The position numbers and the translations under genes were made by a program. Below, in pieces: positions 43,316 to 51,180 of a stretch of 64,000 nt of DNA. Each line of letters opens with the position of its first letter. Positions within the stretch are counted from its first letter, which is position 1. Under the pieces are notes generated by a model, which was not told the DNA's origin, searched no databases, and worked only from the letters and a program-made list of their open reading frames with translations. This DNA comes from Paraburkholderia ferrariae NBRC 106233 (GTDB lineage: Bacteria > Pseudomonadota > Gammaproteobacteria > Burkholderiales > Burkholderiaceae): contig NZ_BAYB01000040.1 of NCBI RefSeq assembly GCF_000685035.1, forward strand, positions 1-64,000, in the 5' to 3' direction.

Positions 43316-44572
43316 ATGGAAACGAGCCTCAACAAGGGCGCCCTGCCGGGCGCCGCGCCCGCGGCGTCTGCCACGTCCAGCCAGACCGGCGCGCAACGCA
43401 CGGTGTACTCCGTTCTCGGTGCGATCAGCTTTTCGCACCTGCTCAACGACATGATCCAGTCGTTGATTCTCGCGATCTACCCCATGCTCAAGGACAACTT
43501 CTCGCTGTCCTTCGCGCAGATCGGCCTCATCACGCTCACCTACCAGATCACGGCTTCCCTGCTGCAGCCGCTCGTGGGCATCTATACGGACAAGAAGCCC
43601 ATGCCGTATTCCCTGCCCGTCGGCATGGGTTTCACGCTGTGCGGCCTGCTGCTGATGTCGGTGGCGCCGACCTTCGGCGTGCTGCTCGTCGCGGCCGCGC
43701 TGGTGGGCTGCGGCTCGTCGGTGTTCCACCCCGAATCGTCGCGCGTGGCGCGCATGGCCTCCGGCGGCCGCCACGGCCTCGCCCAGTCGCTCTTCCAGGT
43801 GGGCGGCAACGCGGGCTCGTCGCTCGGACCGCTGCTCGCCGCGGCCATCATCATCCCGCACGGCCAGCGCAGCATCGCCTGGTTCTCGCTGGCCGCGCTC
43901 GTGGCCATCGTTGTGCTCACGCAGATCGGCCGCTGGTACAAGGCCCATCCGGGCCTGAAGAAAAAGCGCGCCGAAGTGCCGCACGTCGCGCTCTCGCGCT
44001 CCCGCGTGGCCATGGCCATCGGCATTCTCGTGCTGCTCGTGTTCTCGAAGTACTTCTACCTCGCGAGCATCAACAGCTACTTCACGTTCTATCTGATCGA
44101 CCGCTTCCACCTGCCCGTGCAGGCCGCCCAGGTGCATCTGTTCGTGTTCCTCGCGGCCGTCGCGGCGGGCACGATCATCGGCGGCCCGGTGGGCGACCGC
44201 ATCGGCCGCAAATACGTGATCTGGGGCTCGATCCTGGGCGTGGCGCCCTTCACGCTGCTGCTGCCCTACGCGAACCTGTTCTGGACCGGCGTGCTCACGG
44301 TGATCATCGGCGTGGTGCTGGCTTCGGCGTTCTCGGCCATCCTCGTGTATGCGCAGGAACTGATTCCAGGCAAGGTGGGCATGGTCGCGGGGCTCTTCTT
44401 CGGCTTCGCGTTCGGCCTGGGCGGGATCGGCGCCGCGGTGCTCGGCCAGCTCGCGGATGCCACGAGCATCGGCTTCGTGTACAAGGTGTGCTCGTTCCTG
44501 CCGCTCATCGGCATCCTGACCGTGCTCCTGCCGGACATCGAAGGCAAGCGCGCGAAGAAGGCGGCGGCCTGA
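43316..44572 (+). CDS. fsr: MFS exporter of the fosmidomycin-resistance (Fsr) type
   Basis: The 418-aa protein has twelve membrane spans and the Fsr-family sequence blocks SFSHLLNDMIQSLILAIYPM, LITLTYQITASLLQPLVGIYTDKKPMPYS (loop 2-3) and VFHPESSRVARMASGGRHGLAQSLFQVGGNAGSSLGP in the middle. The family effluxes fosmidomycin and, in some bacteria, other small compounds. METSLNKG at 43316 gives the usual length; a GTG four codons upstream is also possible. Followed by a strong terminator. Confidence 0.88.
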   Translation: METSLNKGALPGAAPAASATSSQTGAQRTVYSVLGAISFSHLLNDMIQSLILAIYPMLKDNFSLSFAQIGLITLTYQITASLLQPLVGIYTDKKPMPYSLPVGMGFTLCGLLLMSVAPTFGVLLVAAALVGCGSSVFHPESSRVARMASGGRHGLAQSLFQVGGNAGSSLGPLLAAAIIIPHGQRSIAWFSLAALVAIVVLTQIGRWYKAHPGLKKKRAEVPHVALSRSRVAMAIGILVLLVFSKYFYLASINSYFTFYLIDRFHLPVQAAQVHLFVFLAAVAAGTIIGGPVGDRIGRKYVIWGSILGVAPFTLLLPYANLFWTGVLTVIIGVVLASAFSAILVYAQELIPGKVGMVAGLFFGFAFGLGGIGAAVLGQLADATSIGFVYKVCSFLPLIGILTVLLPDIEGKRAKKAAA

Positions 44573-44627
44573 GTTTCGCGCCAGGCGCCTGGCACGACTG
44601 ATACGCCTGGCACCACTGAACGGCACG

Positions 44628-44662
44628 ACGGCCGGACGCCCGCAAGGGGTCCGGCCGTTTTT
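44628..44662 (+). terminator. Intrinsic terminator after the Fsr-type gene
   Basis: A 10-bp perfect stem (ACGGCCGGAC at 44628-44637, GTCCGGCCGT at 44649-44658) with a short loop runs into TTTTT. Confidence 0.85.
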
Positions 44663-44777
44663 GCTTCTGCTGCGCACGCTCGCACTTTGCCCGGCCGCGA
44701 CTTCGTACTAGTCTTGATGGGGGACTGTGCGGCGCGCCGTGCGGACCCGCTTCGAGACGTCCCGCACGAGGTCCACC

Positions 44778-45263
44778 ATGCAATTGTCCACGGTAGCCAT
44801 CGAAAAACCGGAAGCCACCAATTTCATACTCGGCCAGTCGCATTTCATCAAATCGGTCGAGGATCTGCACGAGGCCATGGTCGGCACCGTGCCCGGCATC
44901 CAGTTCGGCCTGGCGTTCTGCGAGGCTTCGGGCAAGCGGCTCGTGCGCTGCTCGGGCACCGACGCAGCGCTCGTCGACATGGCGAGCCACAACGCGCTGC
45001 GGATTGCCGCGGGGCACAGCTTCATCGTCTTCTTCGGCGACGGCTTTTTCCCGATCAACGTGCTCAACGCCATCAAGGCGGTGCCCGAGGTCTGCCGCAT
45101 TTTCTGCGCCACCGCGAACCCTACCGAGGTGCTGATCGCGCAGACGGACCAGGGCCGCGGCATTGTCGGCGTGGTGGACGGCTTTGCGCCGCTGGGCCTG
45201 GAGACCGAGGACGACGTGCGCTGGCGCCGCGACCTGCTGCGCGCCATCGGCTACAAGGCCTGA
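44778..45263 (+). CDS. Adenosine-specific kinase family protein
   Basis: The 161-aa protein matches the adenosine-specific kinase family (Pfam Adenosine_kin): VAIEKPEATNFILGQSHFIKS at the N terminus, IQFGLAFCEASGKRLVRCSGTD, the conserved GHSFIVFFGDGFFPINVLNAIK and TDQGRGIVGVVDGFAPLGLE. The family is best known from archaea and a few bacteria and was named from structural work; its in vivo role is poorly defined. Start MQLSTVAIE follows CGAGG. A gene for Ap4A phosphorylase begins 6 bp after its stop, so both probably act on adenosine nucleotides. Confidence 0.85.
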   Translation: MQLSTVAIEKPEATNFILGQSHFIKSVEDLHEAMVGTVPGIQFGLAFCEASGKRLVRCSGTDAALVDMASHNALRIAAGHSFIVFFGDGFFPINVLNAIKAVPEVCRIFCATANPTEVLIAQTDQGRGIVGVVDGFAPLGLETEDDVRWRRDLLRAIGYKA

Positions 45264-45269
45264 GCGCCG

Positions 45270-46169
45270 ATGGCCGCCACTGCGGGACTGCGCGCGGCGC
45301 TCGAACGGCAGACCGTGCTCGCGCTCGAACGCGGCGCGCTCCTGCCCATCGAAACCGCGCTCACGCATATCGAGGACGGCGGCGTGCGTTTTGGCGTGCG
45401 CGTGGCCGCCAATCTCGTGCGCAAGGACGCGGCCCTGCGCACGCTCGACGCGCAGCCGCCGCGCGATCCGTTTCTGCCCTACGAGGCCGGTCTTTTCGTC
45501 GCCGATCTCTCGCCCACGCACGTTGCGCTGCTCAACAAGTTCAACGTAATCGACCGGCATCTGCTGATCGTGACGCGACGCTTCGAGCCGCAGGAAGCCT
45601 TGCTCGATGTTGCCGATTTCGCGGCGCTGGCGGTGGCGCTGCGGGAAATCGACGGCCTTGGCTTCTATAACGGCGGAACGGTGGCAGGCGCGAGCCAGCC
45701 GCACAAGCATCTGCAGATGGTGCCGCTGCCGCTCGACGAGCGTGGGCCGCCGGTTCCGATGGAAGCACTGCTTGACCGCGTGCCTGCGGCGGAGGGGAAG
45801 CGGGCCGTTGTCGTAGTGCCGGGGCTGAACTTCCGGCATGCGTTTGCCCGCCTCGACCTCCTGGCGGACAGCGCGGACGAAGCCGCTCGCGCCGCCCACG
45901 CGTGCTATCGCGCGCTGCTCGATGCGGCCGGCGTGAAGGCGATCGACGTGGAAGGCGTCGCGCATCAGGGTGCGCCGTACAACCTGCTCGTCACGCGCCG
46001 ATGGATGTGGCTGGTGCCGCGTTCGAGGGAACGCATCGACGGAATTTCGGTGAATACGCTGGGTTTCGCGGGATCGTTCTTCGTGCGCGACACGACGCAA
46101 CTGCATACGCTTGCGCAGATCGGCCCGATGAAGGCGCTGGAGCACGTGAGCTTCACGCCCGGCACATAA
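45270..46169 (+). CDS. ATP adenylyltransferase (diadenosine tetraphosphate phosphorylase)
   Basis: A 299-aa protein of the Apa1/Apa2 type, which splits Ap4A by phosphorolysis to ADP and ATP. The HIT-like catalytic region reads GASQPHKHLQMVPLP with His145 and His147; the N-terminal region has DPFLPYEAGLFVADL and LLNKFNVIDRHLLIVTR, the C-terminal ATP_transf domain has APYNLLVTRRWMWLVPRSRE. No clear Shine-Dalgarno is seen, fitting translational coupling to the adenosine-kinase gene 6 bp upstream. E. coli uses the unrelated hydrolase ApaH instead. Converges on livF with 17 bp between stops. Confidence 0.87.
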   Translation: MAATAGLRAALERQTVLALERGALLPIETALTHIEDGGVRFGVRVAANLVRKDAALRTLDAQPPRDPFLPYEAGLFVADLSPTHVALLNKFNVIDRHLLIVTRRFEPQEALLDVADFAALAVALREIDGLGFYNGGTVAGASQPHKHLQMVPLPLDERGPPVPMEALLDRVPAAEGKRAVVVVPGLNFRHAFARLDLLADSADEAARAAHACYRALLDAAGVKAIDVEGVAHQGAPYNLLVTRRWMWLVPRSRERIDGISVNTLGFAGSFFVRDTTQLHTLAQIGPMKALEHVSFTPGT

Positions 46170-46186
46170 TCAGGACACCTTTTCTT

Positions 46187-46894
46187 CTAGCCGATCCCGA
46201 GCCATTCGCGAACGATATCTTCGTTCTGCGCGAGCGAGTCCAACGAGCCGTCGAACACGATGCGCCCGTGCCCCATCACCGCCACGCGGTCGGCCAGCCC
46301 AGGCGCGAGCGTGAGCCGCTGCTCGATCAGCAGCACCGCGACGCCGCGCTCGCGCAGCGACGCGAGACAGTCGCCCACGCGCGCGGCCATCTGTGCGGAA
46401 AGCCCCTCGGTGGGTTCGTCGACGATCAGCATCTGCGGGCCGCCCATCAACGCGCGCGCGAGTGCGAGCATCTGCTGCTCGCCACCCGAGAGCGCCCCGG
46501 CACGTACCGTACGGCGCTCGGCAAGAACCGGAAACAGCGCACGCACGTCCTCCAGCGACAATCCCCCGCGCCTGGAACGGGAACCGAGGCCGAGCCGCAG
46601 ATTCTCCTCGACGCTCAAGGTGGGGAACACGTCGCGCTGCTCAGCGACATAGCCGAGGCCCAGCCGCGCGATCTCGAAGGTGCGCAGTTCCGCCAGATTC
46701 ACGCCCGCGAAGCGCCGCTCGCCTTGCGCGCGCACCATCGACATCAGCGCTTTCGCGAAGGTCGAACGCCCCGAACCGTTGCGCCCCGCGAGCGCAACGA
46801 TCTCGCCCTCGCCCACGCGCAGATCCACGCCGTGCAGCACCTGGCTTGCGCCATACCACGCGCGCAGGCCGCGCACTTCAAGCAGCGCGCTCAT
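46187..46894 (-). CDS. livF: ABC transporter ATPase, LivF type, with K-to-R Walker A
   Basis: A 235-aa branched-chain-amino-acid-type ATPase: LRAWYGASQVLHGVDL at residues 10-25, signature LSGGEQQ at 135-141, Walker B MLIVDEPTEGL with Asp159-Glu160, H-loop position replaced by Gln in IEQRLTLA as in the family. The Walker A loop is GRNGSGRST (37-45): the invariant lysine is Arg43 (codon CGT). Arginine usually abolishes ATP hydrolysis in ABC proteins, so either this is a lineage-specific variant or LivG supplies the working site. The ATG overlaps the livG stop by 4 bp. Confidence 0.88.
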   Translation of the reverse strand: MSALLEVRGLRAWYGASQVLHGVDLRVGEGEIVALAGRNGSGRSTFAKALMSMVRAQGERRFAGVNLAELRTFEIARLGLGYVAEQRDVFPTLSVEENLRLGLGSRSRRGGLSLEDVRALFPVLAERRTVRAGALSGGEQQMLALARALMGGPQMLIVDEPTEGLSAQMAARVGDCLASLRERGVAVLLIEQRLTLAPGLADRVAVMGHGRIVFDGSLDSLAQNEDIVREWLGIG

Positions 46895-47643
46895 GGTGCG
46901 AACCCGCCGAGATAGGCCTCGCGCACAGCCGCATCGGCGCGAATTTCGGCTGGCGTGCCCGTTGCGATCACGCGGCCCTGCACGAGCACGGAAACGCGGT
47001 CGGCCAGACCGAATACGGCGTCCATGTCGTGCTCGATCAGCAGCAGCGTCTTGCCCGCCGTGGTCGCGCGGATCAGTTCGACGGCGCGCGCGGCTTCGGC
47101 GCGGTTCATGCCGGCCGTGGGCTCGTCGAGCAAGAGCGTCTGCGCGCCGCCCGCGAGCGCGAGGCCCAGATCGAGCGCACGCTGCGCGGCATAGCCCAGC
47201 GTGCCGGCTTCGCACTGTGCCAGCGCTTCGAGGCCGATCGCTTCGAGCACCTCGGCCGCGCGTGCCTCGACCCGCCGCGAGCGAAACCAGCGCGCCGCGA
47301 ATCCCGCGCCGCCGCGCTGCGAAGCCAGCACCGCGCAGCGCAGATTCTCGATCACGGTGAGGCGCGCGAACACGCGCGTCGTCTGGAAACTGCGCGCGAG
47401 ACCGCGCCGGCTCAGCGCGGGCGGAGAAAGACGCGTGGTATCGAAACCGTCCAGTTCGATGCGGCCCGCGCCCGGCCGGCGCTCACCCGCGATCAGACTG
47501 AAGAGCGTCGATTTTCCCGCGCCGTTCGGGCCGATGAGCGCATGGCGTTCCCCGGCCTGCACGGCAAGATCGACGCCGCGCAGGATGGGTGTGTCGCCAA
47601 AGCGTTTCTCGATCCCGGTGAGGCGCAGCGCAACGCGGTTCAT
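46891..47643 (-). CDS. livG: ABC transporter ATPase, LivG type
   Basis: The 250-aa partner ATPase has an intact Walker A (GPNGAGKST, residues 38-46), the LivG-type insert after the Q-loop (LARSFQTTRVFARLTVIENL), a variant signature LGYAAQRALDLGLAL, where most LivG have L(S/A)YGxQR, Walker B LLLDEPTAGMN and the H-loop LLIEHDMDAVFGLADR. Start MNRVALRL overlaps the livM stop by 4 bp. With livF, livM and livH it forms a hydrophobic-amino-acid-type importer; substrate unknown. Confidence 0.9.
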   Translation of the reverse strand: MNRVALRLTGIEKRFGDTPILRGVDLAVQAGERHALIGPNGAGKSTLFSLIAGERRPGAGRIELDGFDTTRLSPPALSRRGLARSFQTTRVFARLTVIENLRCAVLASQRGGAGFAARWFRSRRVEARAAEVLEAIGLEALAQCEAGTLGYAAQRALDLGLALAGGAQTLLLDEPTAGMNRAEAARAVELIRATTAGKTLLLIEHDMDAVFGLADRVSVLVQGRVIATGTPAEIRADAAVREAYLGGFAP

Positions 47644-48941
47644 TGCGCCTCCTTCTGGCCGGCTTCGTCGAGTGCATGCGCCGCGGCCCGCGCATGCCGG
47701 CCCGCGACGCAAGCCAGCACCGCCAGCACGACGATGGCGGCGGCAAGGCACCACGAAGCGCCCGGTGTGAGCGCAGCGAACCCGGTGCCGGCGTCGCCCT
47801 CGTCGGAGAACTTCAGCGCATACGCCCACTGCACGGCCAGCACGAGTGCGAGCACGCCGCCTGCCGCCGCCCCGGTGCCCGCCAGCCAGACCATGCGGCA
47901 GCGCCGCCAGCCATACTTGACGAAACGCGCACGCTGACGCGTGACGAACCCCGCGAGCCCATCGGGCGCGGCCAGCACGACGGCGATAAAGAAAAGGCCC
48001 ACATAAAGCACCCACGCACGCGTGACGCTCGCCACCCCCACGCTGAACGCCACCCACACGAGCGCACCGAGGACCGGCCCGAAGAACGACGCCGCGCCGC
48101 CCGTCACGGTTGAGATCAGCACGGCTGCCGAGCGCGCCATGCCCACGCTCTCTGCCGCGGCAAGCTCGACGTTGATGAGCGTGAGCGTGCCCGCCACGCC
48201 CGCGAACGCCGCACTCCAGACGATCATCGTGGCGCGCACGCGCGTGGGCGCAACTCCCAGCGACGCGGTGCGCACTGCGTTGTCGCGCACCGCATTTGCA
48301 AGGCGTGCGAACGGCGTGCGCGAGAGCGCGAAGATCGCGCCCGCCGCAAGCAGACACCATGCGGCAATGACGCAGTAGGCCTGACGATCGGGACCGAAGG
48401 TCCAGCCCGCGATGGCCGGGCCGCTCGCGCGATCGATCGGCACGCCGGCTTCGCCGCCGAACCAGCCGGGCAGCGCCCATGCGGCCGCGGCGACGAGTTC
48501 GCCGAGTCCGAGCGTGATCATCGCGAAGGCCGTGCCCGAGCGGCGCGCGGCGACGAGCGCCGTGAGCGCGCCAAAGGCTGCGCCCCCCAGGCCGCCCGCC
48601 AGCGGCAGCAACGGCAGGGGCACCAGGTGGCGATTGAAGAGATGCGCGGCGGCCAGCGCCCCGAGGCCGGCCGGCGCGGCGTGGCCAAACGAGAGCAAGC
48701 CGGTTTCGCCCAGCAGCAGGTTGTACGAGAGCGCGAAGACGATCATCGTCGCGGCCTGGGCAAGACACGCGAGCAACCAGCCCTGCGGCACGCCCGTTGC
48801 CGAGAGCGCCGCGCTCACGAGCGGCGGCACGACGAAAAAGGCGACGAGCGCGAGCCACGGTGCGAGCGCAGGCAGCCACGTTCGCGGCGGACGTATGGCC
48901 TGCACGGACGGCACGATGCGAGGACGCTGATCGGGACTCAT
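47640..48941 (-). CDS. livM: ABC transporter permease, LivM type with C-terminal extension
   Basis: A 433-aa permease. Residues about 20-330 are the BPD_transp_2 domain (LSYNLLLGETGLLSFGHAAPAGLGALAAA is the family signature near 80-108; ARLANAVRDNAVRTASLGVAPTRVR near 220). After the usual end (LAAPDGLAGFV) there are about 100 more residues with two further hydrophobic segments, not found in typical LivM proteins. ATG at 48941 was preferred over a TTG at 48962 that overlaps livH. 17 bp separate it from livH. Confidence 0.88.
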   Translation of the reverse strand: MSPDQRPRIVPSVQAIRPPRTWLPALAPWLALVAFFVVPPLVSAALSATGVPQGWLLACLAQAATMIVFALSYNLLLGETGLLSFGHAAPAGLGALAAAHLFNRHLVPLPLLPLAGGLGGAAFGALTALVAARRSGTAFAMITLGLGELVAAAAWALPGWFGGEAGVPIDRASGPAIAGWTFGPDRQAYCVIAAWCLLAAGAIFALSRTPFARLANAVRDNAVRTASLGVAPTRVRATMIVWSAAFAGVAGTLTLINVELAAAESVGMARSAAVLISTVTGGAASFFGPVLGALVWVAFSVGVASVTRAWVLYVGLFFIAVVLAAPDGLAGFVTRQRARFVKYGWRRCRMVWLAGTGAAAGGVLALVLAVQWAYALKFSDEGDAGTGFAALTPGASWCLAAAIVVLAVLACVAGRHARAAAHALDEAGQKEAQ

Positions 48942-48958
48942 ACGCAAGCGCTCTTCAA

Positions 48959-49897
48959 TCAATCGTCCTCGCCGCGCTGGCCGAAGAGGCCCTGCGGGCG
49001 CACGGCAAGCATGGCGACAAGCAGCAGATACGGCAGCAGCGGCGCGAACTGCGCGAGCGTCAGCGCGCGCCAGGCGTCGGGCAGTTGCACGCCCCAGAAC
49101 CCGGCAACGCCGCCGAACGAAACCTCGCTCGAAACGGCGAAGGTCTGCAGCAGACCCACCACGAGCGACGCAACGAACGCGCCGCCCAGCGACCCGAGAC
49201 CGCCGATCACGACCACGACGAAGACGATCGAGCCGACCGACTCCGCCATCGCCGGCTCCACCACGAACAGCGGTGCGGCAACCGCACCGGCCAGCGCGGC
49301 GAGCGCCGTGCCGAACGCGAACACCGTCGTCTGCACACGGGGCACGTCGTGGCCGAGCGCCTCGACGGCCCGCGCATGCGTGAGCGCGGCGCGCACCACG
49401 AGCCCCGTCTGCGAGATGCGCAGCACGGCGTACAGCAGCCCGAGCATGCCGGCAGCCACGACGAGCACGAACGCGCGATAACGCGGGAACGCCGCGCCGC
49501 CGAAGGTGAAGAGCGGACCGTCCAGCAGCGCCGGCAGCGGCGCGGCAAGCGGCTGCAAACCCCAGACCAGCTTCACCAGTTCACCCATCACCCACGCCGC
49601 CCCGAACGTGAGCAGCAAGGCGTTGAGCGGGCCGGCCGGCCGCACGCGCCGCAGCAGCGTCCCTTCGAATACCGCACCGGCCACGCCTGCCGCGAGCGGC
49701 GCGAGCACGAGCGCCCAGCCGAAACCCAGCCAGAGCGCGAAGCTCACGCCCAGGTACGCGCCGAGCATGTAGAAGCTCGCGTGCGCGAAGTTGAGCACGC
49801 CGAGCATGCTGAAGATCAGCGTGAGCCCCGCGGACAGCATGAAGAGCAGGAGGCCGTAGCTGAGGCCGTTGAGCACGTCGATGGCGAAGGCCTGCAC
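48959..49897 (-). CDS. livH: ABC transporter permease, LivH type
   Basis: A 312-aa permease with about eight spans and the LivH signature LNGLSYGLLLFMLSAGLTLIFSMLGVLNFAHASFYMLGAYLG at its N terminus, VVVVIGGLGSLGGAFVASLVVG near 230. It starts with GTG (codon at 49895-49897); no ATG is available there. It heads the four-gene transporter set and follows the thioesterase gene by 48 bp on the same strand. No periplasmic binding protein gene is nearby. Confidence 0.9.
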   Translation of the reverse strand: MQAFAIDVLNGLSYGLLLFMLSAGLTLIFSMLGVLNFAHASFYMLGAYLGVSFALWLGFGWALVLAPLAAGVAGAVFEGTLLRRVRPAGPLNALLLTFGAAWVMGELVKLVWGLQPLAAPLPALLDGPLFTFGGAAFPRYRAFVLVVAAGMLGLLYAVLRISQTGLVVRAALTHARAVEALGHDVPRVQTTVFAFGTALAALAGAVAAPLFVVEPAMAESVGSIVFVVVVIGGLGSLGGAFVASLVVGLLQTFAVSSEVSFGGVAGFWGVQLPDAWRALTLAQFAPLLPYLLLVAMLAVRPQGLFGQRGEDD

Positions 49898-49945
49898 GCG
49901 GGGACCCCGGTTCTCGATGCGCGAGTCGGTCCGGCGCTGCTGCGC

Positions 49946-50443
49946 TCAGCCGCCGCGCGCAGCAGCGACCGCTGCCGCCACTGCCGTCACTGCAGCCGCG
50001 TCGGCCGGCACGACGAGCGGCTCGAGCGCGGCTCGCAGCGCATCGGGCAGCGCGCTCACAGGACGGCGCGTGGCACGATCGACGTACACGTGCACGAAGT
50101 GGCCCTGCGCGGCGGGCGTCGTCTCGCCTTCGCGAAAGAGCCCCACCTCGTAGCGCACGCTCGACGAACCGAGCCGCGCGACGCGCAGCCCGGCATCCAC
50201 GCGCTCCGGAAACACGAGCGGCGCGAAGTAGTTGCACTGCGTCTCCACCACGAGCCCGATCGTCGCGCCCTGCTCGATGTCGAGCGCGCCCGCGCGGATC
50301 AGGTATTCGTTCACCACCGTGTCGAAGTAGCTGTAGTAGACGACGTTGTTCACGTGGCCATAGACATCGTTGTCCATCCAGCGTGTGCCGATCGGCAGAA
50401 AGTGGGGATAGGCGGAGCGGGCAACAGTGACGGGGCGGTTCAT
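49946..50443 (-). CDS. Acyl-CoA thioesterase, 4-hydroxybenzoyl-CoA thioesterase (hot-dog) family
   Basis: A 165-aa hot-dog-fold thioesterase. The active-site motif is RWMDNDVYGHVNNVVYYSYFD (catalytic Asp24 or Asp26, with GHVNN), followed by ETQCNYFAPLVFPE. Such enzymes hydrolyse acyl-CoA or acyl-ACP thioesters in the cytosol. The C-terminal 20 residues are Ala-rich. Its location directly before livH suggests co-transcription with the transporter, perhaps linking uptake of a carboxylic acid to its CoA metabolism; this is inference. Confidence 0.87.
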   Translation of the reverse strand: MNRPVTVARSAYPHFLPIGTRWMDNDVYGHVNNVVYYSYFDTVVNEYLIRAGALDIEQGATIGLVVETQCNYFAPLVFPERVDAGLRVARLGSSSVRYEVGLFREGETTPAAQGHFVHVYVDRATRRPVSALPDALRAALEPLVVPADAAAVTAVAAAVAAARGG

Positions 50444-50495
50444 CGGCGGGGTCCTGGGCGGGCGTGACGGAAGATCGGCGGTCGGGGCGCGTGCG

Positions 50496-50519
50496 TTACT
50501 GCCCGGGTTACTGCCCGGG
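50496..50519. repeat. Perfect 12-bp tandem duplication across a stop codon
   Basis: TTACTGCCCGGG occurs at 50496-50507 and 50508-50519. On the minus strand each copy reads Pro-Gly-Gln-stop, so the NUDIX gene is followed at once by a duplicate of its own last three codons and stop. Confidence 0.85.
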
Positions 50520-51038
50520 ACGCTCGACGAATTCGAACGGCAGGCCGCGCCTGCGCATCCATTCGCCGAGTGCATAGCCCGTGCCCGCGCGCCACGGCCG
50601 CAGCTTCGCGGGCTCGACGAGCCGGTATTCGAGCAGTTCCGGCGAGAGCGAGACCGTACCCGTGGCCTTGACGTGATAGGCAATGATGAGTTCGTTCTTG
50701 CGGATGAATTCATACACACCCACCAGCTCGACGCTCTCGGCGCGCAGCGCGGTCTCTTCGAAGACTTCGCGCGCGATGCCTTCTTCCGGCGTTTCGCCGT
50801 TTTCGAGGAAGCCGGTGATGAGCGCGAACATGCCCTCGGGCCACGCGGCATTGCGCGCGAGCAGCACGCGGCCTTCGTATTCGACGATCGCCGCGACCAC
50901 GGGCAGCGGATTGTTCCAGTGGACGTAGCCGCATTCGAGATCGGGACAGGTCTGGCGCACGCGGCCGCCTTCGTGGGCGGGATCGGCGCGTTCGGTGAGA
51001 CGCGAGGCACAGCGGGGGCAAAACTGGTAATCGCTCAT
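50508..51038 (-). CDS. NUDIX hydrolase with N-terminal zinc ribbon
   Basis: The 176-aa protein has a zinc ribbon (C7-x2-C10 ... C31-x4-C36) and a NUDIX box at residues 76-98 (GFLENG-E82 ... R90-E91-V-F-E94-E95). The layout resembles NudC-type and related NADH or nucleotide pyrophosphatases but the protein is shorter, and the substrate is unknown. Start MSDYQFCPRC puts the ribbon at the N terminus; the longer in-frame start adds 18 unrelated residues. It lies 64 bp upstream of the thioesterase gene on the same strand. Confidence 0.88.
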   Translation of the reverse strand: MSDYQFCPRCASRLTERADPAHEGGRVRQTCPDLECGYVHWNNPLPVVAAIVEYEGRVLLARNAAWPEGMFALITGFLENGETPEEGIAREVFEETALRAESVELVGVYEFIRKNELIIAYHVKATGTVSLSPELLEYRLVEPAKLRPWRAGTGYALGEWMRRRGLPFEFVERPGQ

Positions 51039-51180
51039 GATGACGTGGGCGCGCACGAGATAAGAGGCGCGGCCGCGCGGCCCGGCGGGCACGCTCGCGG
51101 CGTGCGCGAAGCGCTTATTTTAGTGCGCTATCCCGCCGCGCGTGCGGGGCCGCGAAAGGCCCCCATTCATGCCGCTATGG

